From positions 1,898,982-1,962,981 of the forward strand of contig NZ_LT732526.1 of NCBI RefSeq assembly GCF_900155545.1: a stretch of 64,000 nucleotides of DNA. The letters run 5' to 3'. The position numbers were made by a program, and so were the translations under genes. The DNA is from Clostridium sp. Marseille-P2415 (lineage in GTDB: Bacteria; Bacillota; Clostridia; Lachnospirales; Lachnospiraceae). Within the stretch, counting starts at the first letter, position 1; each line of letters begins with the position of its first letter. The notes under the pieces were generated by a model, which did no database searches, was not told the DNA's origin, and worked only from the letters and a program-made list of their open reading frames with translations. Shown here piece after piece: positions 6,720 through 15,975 of the stretch.

Positions 6720-8555
6720 TTCCAGGTATTCCCGGACAAAACGTGAAACCTCCTGTTTTTTACCGTATCTTTCCCGGACATAATTAACATGCAGCCGTTC
6801 CTTGGCCCTTGTCATAGCCACATAAAACATACGCCGCTCCTCCTCCATATTTGCAGGAAGCACCGCCTTATGGTGAGGTGTCACCCCTTCATTGGCATCC
6901 AAAATATAAACGATCCGGTATTCCAGCCCTTTGGAGCTGTGCATTGTCATGAGAGCCACGCCTTCCGGGCGGCCTTCCCCGGACTGTGTCTGTGCTTTCA
7001 GCTCCTCCCCATATTCCTTCATATGGCGGAACCATTCATCAAAGGTGGGATAACCGGCTGCACTTTCCTGCAGCTGGTCCAAAATTTCCCAAAGCTCCTC
7101 CGGCTTCATCCTGCGGTACTGGGCATATTCCCGGATATAATCGTCATACCCGACCGCTTTCCTGATATAGTTTACTGCAGCTACGGGTGCCATATTCCTT
7201 ATCATTTTCAAATCATATTCCAGCTGTTCGATCCGTTCCACCATCCAGCCCTTGTCCTGGTAAAAGGATTTGACTGATTCCCAGTTTACCGGATTCCGTT
7301 CCAGGGCATCCCGGCTTATATACCGGTTGGGCCGGTTGATGATCTGGAGTACATTCGCCCTGGACAGCTCGCCGGCTGCCGCATGGATATAGCAGGTGAT
7401 GTTTTTCGCGATCCAATGATCGTACAGATTGGGGACGGAATCTTTCATGCAAAAGGGAATATTGTATTCCATGAACTTCTCAATTAATAGCCTGGGACCT
7501 AAATTGGTCCGGTACAGGACGGCGATCTCCTTCCAGTAAAAACCCGCTCTGGCATAGTTGGTGATCTCGCCGACGATTTCCATTGTTTCTTCCTGCGGAT
7601 CCTGCCACATTCTGGTCACAACCGGCTTCCCCAGGCCCTTTTGGGCGGCAATTTTCTTTGAAAACCGCATTTCATTGTGGACGATCAGCTTTCCGGCAGT
7701 TTCCACGATATCCTTTGTACTCCTGAAATTGATGTTGAGAAGGACTTTTTTTGCTTCGGGATAATCCTTTTCAAAACCCAGCATGATTTCAGGCTTGGCC
7801 CCCCGGAACCGGTAGATTGACTGATCGTCATCCCCAACAATAAAAAGATTATTCTCCGGCGCGGCTAACATCCGGACAATCTCATACTGCACCCGGTTGA
7901 TATCCTGAAACTCATCCACCAGAATATACCGGTACTTTTTCTGCCAGGCTTCCAGAATATCCTTTCTCTGGGTAAACAGCTCATGGCACATCACCAGCAT
8001 GTCATCAAAATCAATCAGATTGGACCTGCGCAGCCGGTCCTCATATCCAAGATAGAGCTGTTTGAAGATTTCCTCGGAGCAGTTCCTGGAATAGTAATGA
8101 TCTAACCCGATCATCTCTCCTTTTACAGAACTGATCTCTGACAGGATGGAAGTAACAAATTCCGCTTCATCCTCCACCTCAACCCGGCATTTATCCATTT
8201 CTTCTTTTATATACTGGATTTTCTGTTCCTCTCTGACTATGCTGCGGGCATCATACCGGTAGGCAAACTTTAAAATGCGGAAAAAGATGGCATGAAAGGT
8301 ACCAAAGCTGACTATAGACGGTCTGCCGTCCATAAGGCCTTCAAAACGCTCTTTCATCTCCCTGGCTGCCGCTTTGGTAAATGTGATGACCAGAATATTC
8401 GACGGATCCACGCCATGCTGTTCGATCAGGCAGCATATCCGGTGAGTTATGGTAAAGGTCTTTCCGGAGCCCGGCCCGGCAAGGACCAGCATGGGCCCCC
8501 TGTTATGGAGGATTGCCTCTTTCTGGGCTCCCTCATATGTAACTTGTTCCTTCAT
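6708..8555 (-). CDS. UvrD/Rep-type superfamily 1A DNA helicase
   Basis: A 615-residue ATP-dependent 3'-5' DNA helicase related to UvrD and PcrA. Seen: Walker A AGPGSGKT (26-33), motif II VDEFQD (~215), the SIYRFRGA motif III region, NFRST, and the C-terminal motifs VALMTMHSSKGLEYR and VAMTRAKERLHV. It is about 100 residues shorter than canonical PcrA (~740), with a compact 2B region and no long C-terminal tail, a form common in clostridia in addition to PcrA. A role in repair or replication-fork clearing is inferred. Start: GGAGG 5 nt before the ATG. Confidence 0.93.
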   Translation of the reverse strand: MKEQVTYEGAQKEAILHNRGPMLVLAGPGSGKTFTITHRICCLIEQHGVDPSNILVITFTKAAAREMKERFEGLMDGRPSIVSFGTFHAIFFRILKFAYRYDARSIVREEQKIQYIKEEMDKCRVEVEDEAEFVTSILSEISSVKGEMIGLDHYYSRNCSEEIFKQLYLGYEDRLRRSNLIDFDDMLVMCHELFTQRKDILEAWQKKYRYILVDEFQDINRVQYEIVRMLAAPENNLFIVGDDDQSIYRFRGAKPEIMLGFEKDYPEAKKVLLNINFRSTKDIVETAGKLIVHNEMRFSKKIAAQKGLGKPVVTRMWQDPQEETMEIVGEITNYARAGFYWKEIAVLYRTNLGPRLLIEKFMEYNIPFCMKDSVPNLYDHWIAKNITCYIHAAAGELSRANVLQIINRPNRYISRDALERNPVNWESVKSFYQDKGWMVERIEQLEYDLKMIRNMAPVAAVNYIRKAVGYDDYIREYAQYRRMKPEELWEILDQLQESAAGYPTFDEWFRHMKEYGEELKAQTQSGEGRPEGVALMTMHSSKGLEYRIVYILDANEGVTPHHKAVLPANMEEERRMFYVAMTRAKERLHVNYVRERYGKKQEVSRFVREYLERGQ

Positions 8556-8653
8556 GAATTCCTCCAGTTTGTATCTGTCTCAGTCAAAGCGGATATTCGC
8601 AATCCGATTCGCTACTTGATAAGGTTAAAGTAAAGCTTCAGAATGAGTCAAGA

Positions 8654-8689
8654 AAAGCAGGGGCCCGGTCACAGCCGGAGCCTCTGCTT
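8654..8689 (-). terminator. Rho-independent terminator of gltX
   Basis: A GC-rich stem (8654-8667 with 8674-8689; AAGCAG-GGC-CCGG pairing) 13 bp after the gltX stop, followed on the minus strand by CTTTTCTT. Confidence 0.75.
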
Positions 8690-8701
8690 CTATATTATAA
8701 C

Positions 8702-10162
8702 TTATTCTGCCCCATTGCTTAAAAGTTCGATTCCCTTTTTGATTCTGAAAAGGGATTCTTCTTTTCCAAGGACCTCCATGATCTCGGTAGCGCCTGCCGG
8801 AGTCATCTGCTTTCCTGATACCGCAGTTCGGATAGGCCACATGACAAAGCCGGTTTTACATTCCTTTTCCGAAACATATTTAGACAGCGTCACATACAGC
8901 GCATCATTGCTGTAATCTTCCTGGGCTTCCAGAATGGGAAGGACATCCTGCAGCAGAGAAAGGGAAGTCTTGCTGTCCGTCTTCATTTTCTTATTAATAT
9001 ACATGGCAGGATCGTACTCCGGCAGGTTCTCAAAGAAATCGATGTGATCTGCGATATCCGGAAAAATCTCGATCCTGGTTTTAACCATGCCGGCGATCTT
9101 CCTTAAGTCCAGATCTTTCTTTATAACAACCTTGAGGTAAGGTTCTGCCATCTCATAGAAACGGTCAAAATCCATGGTTTTCATATATTCGCTGTTCATC
9201 CATTTTAACTTGGTCAGATCGAAAACAGCCGGGGATTTGCTGATATTTCGGTAATCAAATTCCCTGATTAATTCGTCCAGAGAGAAAATCTCCTGATTGT
9301 TAACCGGGGACCAGCCCAAAAGAGCCACGTAATTCACCACAGCCTCGGACAGAAAGCCCTGCTCTATCAAATCTTCATAGGAAGCGTGTCCGCTTCTCTT
9401 GCTCAGTTTCTTATGCTCTTCGTTGGTGATCAGCGGGCAGTGAACGTATACCGGAACCTCCCAGCCAAACGCGTCATATAAGCGGTTATACTTCGGGGAG
9501 GAAGACAGATATTCATTGCCTCTCACCACATGGGTGATTCCCATCAGGTGGTCATCCACCACATTGGCGAAATTATAGGTCGGATATCCATCGGATTTGA
9601 TCAATACCATATCATCCAGCTCTGAGTTGTCCACGGAAATGTCGCCGTAAATCTCATCATGAAAGGTAGTCGTTCCTTCGGTCGGATTGTTCTGACGTAT
9701 GACATAAGGCATTCCCGCTGCCAGATTGGCTTCCACTTCTTCTCTAGAAAGCTGGAGACAATGCTTATCATAAGTCATGATTTCCTGGCCATCCACCATT
9801 TTCTTAAGGGAATCCAGCCTCTCCTGAGTGCAGAAGCAATAATAAGCCTCTCCTTTTTCCACCAGCTTTTTCGCATATTCCAGATAGATGCCGGACGCCT
9901 GACGATCGCTTTGCACGTAAGGGCCTACTCCGCCATCCTTGTCCGGTCCTTCGTCGTGGTTAAGTCCGGTCTCTTCCAGGGTTCTATAAATAATCTCGAC
10001 AGCGCCTTCCACAAAACGTTCCTGATCCGTATCTTCAATGCGGAGAAGGAAATCCCCTCCTTCATGCTTTGCGATCAGGTATGCATATAATGCGGTCCTC
10101 AAGTTTCCTACGTGCATGCGGCCCGTCGGACTCGGCGCGTATCTTGTTCTTATTTTATTCAT
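8702..10162 (-). CDS. gltX: Glutamate--tRNA ligase
   Basis: A 486-residue class I aminoacyl-tRNA synthetase that charges tRNA-Glu. The HIGH-type motif is HVGN at 17-20 (in [13 protein letters not shown]) and the KMSKS-type motif is KLSKR at 252-256. The longest frame starts 23 codons upstream, but the ATG at 10162 is preceded by AGGAG at 10 nt and begins the typical [14 protein letters not shown] sequence, so that start is used. A promoter (10259-10287) gives a leader of ~90 nt; I saw no T-box element in it. Whether it is discriminating or also charges tRNA-Gln cannot be seen here. Confidence 0.96.
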   Translation of the reverse strand: MNKIRTRYAPSPTGRMHVGNLRTALYAYLIAKHEGGDFLLRIEDTDQERFVEGAVEIIYRTLEETGLNHDEGPDKDGGVGPYVQSDRQASGIYLEYAKKLVEKGEAYYCFCTQERLDSLKKMVDGQEIMTYDKHCLQLSREEVEANLAAGMPYVIRQNNPTEGTTTFHDEIYGDISVDNSELDDMVLIKSDGYPTYNFANVVDDHLMGITHVVRGNEYLSSSPKYNRLYDAFGWEVPVYVHCPLITNEEHKKLSKRSGHASYEDLIEQGFLSEAVVNYVALLGWSPVNNQEIFSLDELIREFDYRNISKSPAVFDLTKLKWMNSEYMKTMDFDRFYEMAEPYLKVVIKKDLDLRKIAGMVKTRIEIFPDIADHIDFFENLPEYDPAMYINKKMKTDSKTSLSLLQDVLPILEAQEDYSNDALYVTLSKYVSEKECKTGFVMWPIRTAVSGKQMTPAGATEIMEVLGKEESLFRIKKGIELLSNGAE

Positions 10163-10258
10163 CGTTAACACACTCCTATATCTTCTTTCTCGTGTCAGGC
10201 CGAAGGAAGTTCGATTCGCTCTCCGGCTCATCGGACGGCTGCCAAAGCCACGTAGTCC

Positions 10259-10287
10259 ATTATATAACGAACTACCGGAAAAGACAA
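10259..10287 (-). promoter_or_regulatory. Sigma-A promoter of gltX
   Basis: TTGTCT (10287-10282), 17-nt spacer, TATAAT (10264-10259) on the minus strand; start expected near 10252. Confidence 0.75.
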
Positions 10288-10313
10288 TGATTTAGCGGAA
10301 AATTCTCCGGCAT

Positions 10314-11663
10314 CTATAAGCCCAGAAGCTTACAGGCAAGCCGGAAATAAATGATCAGACTGACCGCATCCACAATCGTGGTGATGAGAGGTGCCGCCAT
10401 AATAGCCGGGTCCATGCGGAATACCTTGGCTGCAATGGGAAGAACCGCACCGATCGTCTTTGCCAGTACAACCGTGACCAGAAGGCTTAACATTACCGTC
10501 AGGCAGAGCATCTCCTGTCCCGGGTAGAGGATCATCAGACGAACGTAGTTCACAAGGCCCAGAATCATGCCTACAATGAGCGCTACCTTCAACTCCTTAA
10601 AAATTACACGGAAAATATCTTTCGTACCGATTTCTCCCACCGCCATGCCGCGGATGATCATGGTACTGCTCTGGCTTCCTGCGTTTCCGCCAGTATCCGT
10701 AAGCATGGGGATAAAGGTTACAAGCAGCGGAATTACCGCAAAAGCCGCTTCATATCTGGCCAGGATCCCTCCTGTGATCATGCTGCTGACCATCAGGACA
10801 AGAAGCCAGACGATCCGGTTTTTAGCCAGCTGGAATACGCTGGTCTTTAAATAAGGCTTTTCACTGGGCAGCATGGCCGCCATTTTTTCAAAATCCTCCG
10901 TAGCTTCCTGTTCCATAACATCCACAACGTCATCAACGGTAACGATTCCCACCAGTCGTTCTTCATGATCCACCACCGGAAGGCTCAGTAAATCGTATTT
11001 TTGAAAGCTTTCCGCCACAGCCTCCTGGTCTTCCGTAGTAACCGCCTTTATGACATGAGTATCCATGATATCGCCAATGGTTAATTCGTAGGGATTCATT
11101 AACAGATCCTTGACTGTGACAACGCCTTCCAGCCTTCTCTTCCCATCCATCACATAGCAGGTGTAAATGGTTTCCTTATCCACACCATGCTTTCGGATAT
11201 AGGTAAATGCCTGCTCCACTGTCATGGTTTTCTTAAGTCCCACGTACTCTGCCGTCATGATGCTTCCGGCACTGTTTTCCGGATAGTTTAAAAACTGATT
11301 GATCAGCTTCCTGGTGTCTGCGGCCGCATTTTGAAGAACCCTCTTTACCACACTGGCAGGCAGCTCCTCCAGCATATCCACGGCATCATCCACGAATAAG
11401 TCTTCCACTATGGTTCCCAGCTCATGATCCGTTATGCTGTTAATAATGTGCCTCTGCTTCTCAACTTCCAGACATGCGAATACCTCACTGGCCAGCTCCT
11501 TGGGAAGCATCCGAAATACCACCACCGTTTTCTCGGAGTCCAGTGCTTCAATGAACGTGGCAATATCCATCTCATTGAACTCCGTCATCACTTCCTTTAA
11601 TTTTCGAAACTGACGGCTGTTCACCAGCTCCATCAGTTCATCCATGTTGAACTTCTCCTGCAT
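10314..11663 (-). CDS. mgtE: Magnesium transporter MgtE
   Basis: A 449-residue Mg2+ channel/transporter. Domain order follows the family: MgtE N-domain (~1-130, helical), two CBS domains (~135-250; SIMTAEYVGL and DIMDTHVI mark their starts), a connecting helix and a five-helix membrane domain (~285-449) with the pore signature TDTGGNAGSQSS. The cytosolic domains close the pore when Mg2+ is high in known homologues. Start: GGAGG 9 nt before ATG. The ~290-nt leader holds a terminator and a competing pairing (see separate entry), so expression is probably controlled by RNA structure. Confidence 0.95.
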   Translation of the reverse strand: MQEKFNMDELMELVNSRQFRKLKEVMTEFNEMDIATFIEALDSEKTVVVFRMLPKELASEVFACLEVEKQRHIINSITDHELGTIVEDLFVDDAVDMLEELPASVVKRVLQNAAADTRKLINQFLNYPENSAGSIMTAEYVGLKKTMTVEQAFTYIRKHGVDKETIYTCYVMDGKRRLEGVVTVKDLLMNPYELTIGDIMDTHVIKAVTTEDQEAVAESFQKYDLLSLPVVDHEERLVGIVTVDDVVDVMEQEATEDFEKMAAMLPSEKPYLKTSVFQLAKNRIVWLLVLMVSSMITGGILARYEAAFAVIPLLVTFIPMLTDTGGNAGSQSSTMIIRGMAVGEIGTKDIFRVIFKELKVALIVGMILGLVNYVRLMILYPGQEMLCLTVMLSLLVTVVLAKTIGAVLPIAAKVFRMDPAIMAAPLITTIVDAVSLIIYFRLACKLLGL

Positions 11664-11747
11664 TTGTTACTTCCTCCATATGAACCTGTTTTCTGTCGTG
11701 GTTTTTATGGAAGCAGAACGGGGCTTTGCCATAACTTTTAATTCCTG

Positions 11748-11937
11748 GCAAAACAAAATAGCCATAATTACAGAACTTATCTGTAAAGAATGGCTATCAT
11801 AAACGCAGAGATCTATCCTCTTTTAACGGCAGTGAAGCCGGAGCAGATTCGAAATCCCGGACTCTGCCCCACTACCATACGCTTATGATAATTGTCTGCT
11901 TCCATCTTCTGACTTCGACCTTCCACTCCGGTTCACT
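11748..11937 (-). promoter_or_regulatory. Riboswitch-like leader of mgtE with intrinsic terminator
   Basis: On the minus strand a closing helix pairs 11926-11937 with 11831-11843 (about 12 bp, one bulge) and encloses ~80 nt with internal hairpins. Downstream is a strong terminator: ATAGCCAT/ATGGCTAT (11790-11797 with 11758-11765), an inner ACAG/CTGT stem and TTTTGTTTT. The segment 11880-11890 inside the enclosed domain can instead pair 10 of 11 bases with 11795-11805, which overlaps the terminator stem by 3 nt: an antiterminator layout. M-box core motifs were looked for and not found, so the class is unidentified. Confidence 0.65.
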
Positions 11938-11957
11938 TCCTTTCTTAAATAATTTTC

Positions 11958-11978
11958 TATACCCGAAGGGTATTTCCT
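11958..11978. repeat. Fragment of the REP-like element
   Basis: 21 nt that differ at one base from the TATACCCGAAGGGTGTTTCCT part of the tandem repeat at 24047-24254. It forms a small ACCC/GGGT hairpin upstream of the mgtE leader. Confidence 0.5.
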
Positions 11979-12029
11979 AACTAAGGATAACAGCTGCCGC
12001 CGTAAAAATCAACCCTAAAATCATTTTCT

Positions 12030-14585
12030 TTAATATACCGCACCCGGCCCAACCGATTCTGCGCCGGGATATGAATCACCCGGAGCAAAACCCGGATCGC
12101 CATAATCATCGGAATCCTCATCTCCCGGAAAAACTGCTTCGGTGGTCTCTCTCGGGCCGACGACTCCGGGACCGATCTGCTGGGGTTTTCCCGTGGAATC
12201 CTCCTGTTTCGGCAAAGACATGGCGTGGGTTACTGCCTCATCAAGCTGCTGCTTTAATCCATCATAATATTCCGTACCGCTTAGCTGATCCAAAAGAGTA
12301 CGGGCTGTATTGATCTTCTCATCGGTGGTGCTGTCGCGATATTCCAGGGCATTTAAATCCCCGATCAGAGACTGAAGCTCAGAAACCGCCTGTGCCACCG
12401 CCTGCTGGGATGCCTGCACGGATTCCAGATCGCTTTGAGCCCGGGATTCCGCCTTTTTCCTATCTTCCTCTTCCTTCCACTTATTAACATCAGACTTGGC
12501 TGCAGCCTCTGCAACAGAGGAAAACAAATCCCTGGTCCCTGTCTCACTGTTCGTTTTCTCTCCTCTGGAATCCACATTATAAAGGGAAACCGTTGCAGGC
12601 ATATCCCAGTCCTGCGCAGGCAGACCGCCGTTTATCTCAGCCATGAAATCATGCCAGATCTTTCCGGAATAGGTTTTCCCGTAAACCCCGGGCATGGCCT
12701 TGGGCGTGTCATATCCCACCCAGATAGCGGTGGTGTAATACTTCGTATATCCGCAGAACCAGGTATCCTTATTGCTGTTTGTGGTTCCGGTCTTCCCTGC
12801 AGCCGGAATATCGAGCCCCAGCCCATAGCCTGTGCCGTATGGTTTATCCAGTGTTCCCTTCAGAACATCGGTGATCATATACGCCGTATCTTCCGTGAAT
12901 ATTCTCTCATCTGCCTGGTTTCCATTATACACCTCGCCGTCATACTGGCTCTTTATGCTGGTAATGCAGGTATTATTGCTGTACATCCCATTGTTGGCAA
13001 GAACGGAATACCCTTTGGCCATATCCACGACCCTGGCCCCTTCCGTAAAGCCTCCGATGCTCATGCTGCTGTTTCCGTTATCCAGATAGCTCAATCCCGC
13101 GAAATGCATCTTTCCCAGATACCGGATCCCGGTATCGACGCCGATATCGGCCAGCACCTGCCAGGCCACGGTATTTAAGCTCCGGTTTAATGCCTCCCTG
13201 ACGGAGACATTGCCATAATATTTCCCACCGCTGTTTTTGGGTCCTTTATCAAACAGATGGTCATTCACCAGCCTGGATGGATAATAAAATCCGGTTTCAA
13301 AGGCAGGCGCATAATCAATCAGCGGTTTAATGGTGGAACCTGGCTGGCGCCTGCTTAAAAATCCACGGTTGTATTCATCATCCGTACCGCGGCCGCCCAC
13401 AATGGCTACCACATATCCGGTCCGGTTGTCAATGCACACCGCTGCGCCCTGAAGGGCGAATTTGCCGTTATCCTGCAGGTCCTTAAAACCTGCCAGACGC
13501 TTATCAATGGTATCCTGCAAAGAGGTCTGGACCGCCGTTTCCAGACTGGTATGTATCTCAAACCCACCGTTTCGGATCATATCGCTCTTGGACTGATAGA
13601 GCTCCTGATACTGCTCCTTATAGGAATCGTAAGCCACCTGACTGTTAAACACATACTGAAAAACAAACCCCTCGTTCTTCATCAGCTCCAGAGCCGCACA
13701 GTGGATCGCATAGCTTGTCTGGTAATTTTCTTTTGTTCCGGCCTCATAAACTTTAGCCACAGTGAGAGGCTGGTCTTTTGCGTTTTCCTTTTCTTCCTCC
13801 GAAATGAACTTGCACAGAGCCATATTGTCTATGATCTGGTCTCTCTTTTTCCTGGAGGTCTCCGGATGGGCAACCGGGTCATACTTAGACGGATTATTAC
13901 TGATTCCCGCCAGGGTAGCCGCCTCCCAGACAGTCAGGTCTTTTGCTTCCTTATCAAAATAATAACGACTGGCTTCCGACACTCCGTAACACCGGTTTGC
14001 ATAGAAATTGGTGTTGCAGTAAAATTCCAGGATGTCGGCCTTCGTATACTTCTCCTCAATCCGGGGAGCAGCAAAAAATTCCGTCAGTTTCCTTTGAAAG
14101 GTCCGCTCCTGGGTCAAATAAGTGTTTTTAATGACCTGCTGGGTGATGGTGCTTCCGCCCTGGGTGATTGTCCCCCTGTTTTTCACAAATACCACACCTG
14201 CACGAATCAGGCCGATGTAATCAATGCCATGATGCTTGTAAAACCTCCGGTCCTCCTGAGCGATGTAAGCGTTTTGAAGATTTTTACTGATTCCGGTAAT
14301 CGGAACATATTCATAGTGGCCTGAATTAATGGTCCCGATCAGATTACCCGTGGAATCATAAATTCTTGTATCCGTAGGCTGGGAAAAATCTGTTTTGGCT
14401 GTATTGCTTATAATGGAGTCAGCCTTTTCTTTACAGGCTAAGATTTCATCCTGGTATTTTAAAAATACGGCACCGCCGGCCAGGCATCCTAAAACCATTA
14501 CCACAAGAAATGCAAGAAGAATGACTTTAATAGGCCGGAAAAATATTGACCATGCACTTCTGTGCTTCTTTTTACGTTTCCCCAT
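12030..14585 (-). CDS. Class A penicillin-binding protein (bifunctional, PBP1a type)
   Basis: An 851-residue peptidoglycan synthase with a glycosyltransferase and a transpeptidase domain. After a basic N-tail there is one membrane helix (~20-42). The GT51 domain covers ~75-260 (EDRRFYKHHGID, then GGSTITQQVIKN). The transpeptidase covers ~370-690, with the SxxK serine in PGSTIKP, the SLN box in RSLN and KTG in GKTGTTNSNKD. A low-complexity tail rich in Ala, Asp and Pro follows. Several ATGs lie in line; AGAAGGAGG is 9 nt before the ATG at 14585 and too close to the earlier ones, so MGKRKKKHRS is taken as the start. The 366-nt gap below it holds the mgtE leader. Confidence 0.95.
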   Translation of the reverse strand: MGKRKKKHRSAWSIFFRPIKVILLAFLVVMVLGCLAGGAVFLKYQDEILACKEKADSIISNTAKTDFSQPTDTRIYDSTGNLIGTINSGHYEYVPITGISKNLQNAYIAQEDRRFYKHHGIDYIGLIRAGVVFVKNRGTITQGGSTITQQVIKNTYLTQERTFQRKLTEFFAAPRIEEKYTKADILEFYCNTNFYANRCYGVSEASRYYFDKEAKDLTVWEAATLAGISNNPSKYDPVAHPETSRKKRDQIIDNMALCKFISEEEKENAKDQPLTVAKVYEAGTKENYQTSYAIHCAALELMKNEGFVFQYVFNSQVAYDSYKEQYQELYQSKSDMIRNGGFEIHTSLETAVQTSLQDTIDKRLAGFKDLQDNGKFALQGAAVCIDNRTGYVVAIVGGRGTDDEYNRGFLSRRQPGSTIKPLIDYAPAFETGFYYPSRLVNDHLFDKGPKNSGGKYYGNVSVREALNRSLNTVAWQVLADIGVDTGIRYLGKMHFAGLSYLDNGNSSMSIGGFTEGARVVDMAKGYSVLANNGMYSNNTCITSIKSQYDGEVYNGNQADERIFTEDTAYMITDVLKGTLDKPYGTGYGLGLDIPAAGKTGTTNSNKDTWFCGYTKYYTTAIWVGYDTPKAMPGVYGKTYSGKIWHDFMAEINGGLPAQDWDMPATVSLYNVDSRGEKTNSETGTRDLFSSVAEAAAKSDVNKWKEEEDRKKAESRAQSDLESVQASQQAVAQAVSELQSLIGDLNALEYRDSTTDEKINTARTLLDQLSGTEYYDGLKQQLDEAVTHAMSLPKQEDSTGKPQQIGPGVVGPRETTEAVFPGDEDSDDYGDPGFAPGDSYPGAESVGPGAVY

Positions 14586-14626
14586 ATCCATGTGCCTCCT
14601 TCTCATCATCTTTTTCTATATGACAA

Positions 14627-14661
14627 AAACGGGAAGCCTCTTTATTTAAGACTTCCCGTTT
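14627..14661 (-). terminator. Rho-independent terminator of tRNA-Thr
   Basis: A 10-bp stem AAACGGGAAG (14652-14661 with 14627-14636) just after the tRNA on the minus strand, followed by TTTTTG. It lies directly before the PBP gene's ribosome site. Confidence 0.8.
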
Positions 14662-14669
14662 GTTACCAG

Positions 14670-14742
14670 AGCTGATGACGGGACTCGGACCCGTGACCTC
14701 CTCACTACCAATGAGGTGCGCTACCACCTGTGCCACATCAGC
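14670..14742 (-). tRNA. tRNA-Thr (anticodon GGT)
   Basis: Cloverleaf read on the minus strand: acceptor GCTGATG/CATCAGC, D arm, anticodon stem CCTCA/TGAGG with loop TTGGTAG (anticodon GGT, reads ACC and ACU), and T arm ACGGG/CCCGT. Unpaired position 73 is T. CCA is not encoded. A consensus promoter and a terminator flank it. Confidence 0.95.
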
Positions 14743-14774
14743 ATCTTTTTGCGTTCTCCGCTCGAACCTCGTAT

Positions 14775-14803
14775 ATCATAGCATGGGAATATCTCTTTGT
14801 CAA
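14775..14803 (-). promoter_or_regulatory. Sigma-A promoter of tRNA-Thr
   Basis: TTGACA (14803-14798), 17-nt spacer, TATGAT (14780-14775) on the minus strand, ~33 nt before the tRNA. Confidence 0.85.
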
Positions 14804-14956
14804 CATTTTTTTATTTTTTTACTAAAGTGTAAATAATTGCAAAAATTTCAAATAAATGACTTTTTATAACCTTCCTCATTTTACCATTTAAGCCGCCGGG
14901 AGCAGAACAGGAAACCATGGCATCATTTCCTGCCCTCTCCCTTAGCTGCACGTTTT

Positions 14957-15913
14957 CTATAAAATGCCTTTAAAGCTTTCCCGAAGGGTATCACAGGATT
15001 TGTTAAACTGTCCCATTTCTTCCTCGGTCAAAGACAGGGTCAGAACTCTCTGAATCCCATTTTTATTGATGATGCAGGGGACTCCTGCATATACCTCCGA
15101 CTGCCCGTATTCTCCCCGCAGCATGGCTGATACCGTTAAGACACTGTTTTCATCCCCAAAGATTGCCCTGGTGATTCTGGTAAGAGCCATTCCGATCCCG
15201 TAATAGGTGGCCTGCTTGGCTTCAATAATCCGGTAAGCCGCTCCCCGGACCTCATCCTCGATCCGCTTTAGCTCTTCCCTGCATACCATACCTTCCTCTC
15301 CTCCGCTTCCGCAAAGAGAAAGAATGGGCTTCGTGGCGATCATGGCCTGGCTCCAGGGAACAAACTCGCTGTCCCCGTGCTCTCCCATGACATATGCGTG
15401 GACATTCCTTGGATCAACCCGCAGCGACTCACCCAGCAGATACCGGAGTCTGGCTGTGTCCAGGGCCGTACCGCTTCCCAGCACCCGCCTGGGATTAAAG
15501 CCTGACAGGGCATAGGTAATTCTCGTCATGATGTCCACAGGATTGGTGGCCACCAGAAAAATACCGTTAAAACCTGATTCCGTTACAGGCTGCACAATGG
15601 ACTGAAATACGGATGCATTCCGTTTTAATAAGTCAAGCCTTGTCTCTCCAGGCTTCTGGGCGACTCCGGCACAAATTGCGACAATGTCCGCATCCGAACA
15701 ATCCCGGTATTCGCCGGCATAAATTTCCATATGGGACGTTAAAAAAGCAAGTCCATGGTTTAAATCCATCGCTTCTCCCTCCGCCCTTTTCCGATTAATA
15801 TCAATTAATACCAGTTCATCACAAGCACCCTGATTCAGCATGGAATAGGCATAACTCATCCCCACCATTCCTGTACCGACTAACGCAACTTTTCTTTTTT
15901 CTGTTCTCATCAT
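14957..15913 (-). CDS. ldh: L-lactate dehydrogenase
   Basis: A 318-residue NAD-dependent enzyme that reduces pyruvate to L-lactate to regenerate NAD+ in fermentation. The Rossmann motif VALVGTGMVGMSYA is at the N-terminus, ATNPVDIMT follows, and the catalytic His lies in MGEHGDSEF. The residue after the coenzyme loop (GVAQKPGETR) fits lactate rather than malate dehydrogenase. The ATG pair at 15913 follows GGAGAG at 7 nt. It stands alone between pilT and tRNA-Thr. A stem without a T-run at about 14890-14940 could act as its terminator. Confidence 0.95.
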   Translation of the reverse strand: MMRTEKRKVALVGTGMVGMSYAYSMLNQGACDELVLIDINRKRAEGEAMDLNHGLAFLTSHMEIYAGEYRDCSDADIVAICAGVAQKPGETRLDLLKRNASVFQSIVQPVTESGFNGIFLVATNPVDIMTRITYALSGFNPRRVLGSGTALDTARLRYLLGESLRVDPRNVHAYVMGEHGDSEFVPWSQAMIATKPILSLCGSGGEEGMVCREELKRIEDEVRGAAYRIIEAKQATYYGIGMALTRITRAIFGDENSVLTVSAMLRGEYGQSEVYAGVPCIINKNGIQRVLTLSLTEEEMGQFNKSCDTLRESFKGIL

Positions 15914-15975
15914 TCAACCACTCTCCTTAAGCTATTATAGATAGTGTATCTGCTTGAATTACAAACTATACGCTG

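Noticed and set aside
10163-10313. T-box in the gltX leader
   Set aside because: No TGGNACCGCG sequence and no competing terminator in the short leader.
11664-12029. Classical M-box upstream of mgtE
   Set aside because: The conserved M-box blocks (GTTAGGTGAGGCTCC-type, AGACGCCAATGGGTCAAC-type) are not there; only general riboswitch layout is claimed.
12435-14324. Long plus-strand frames (247 and 257 residues) inside the PBP gene
   Set aside because: Antisense shadows of a well-supported PBP reading frame.
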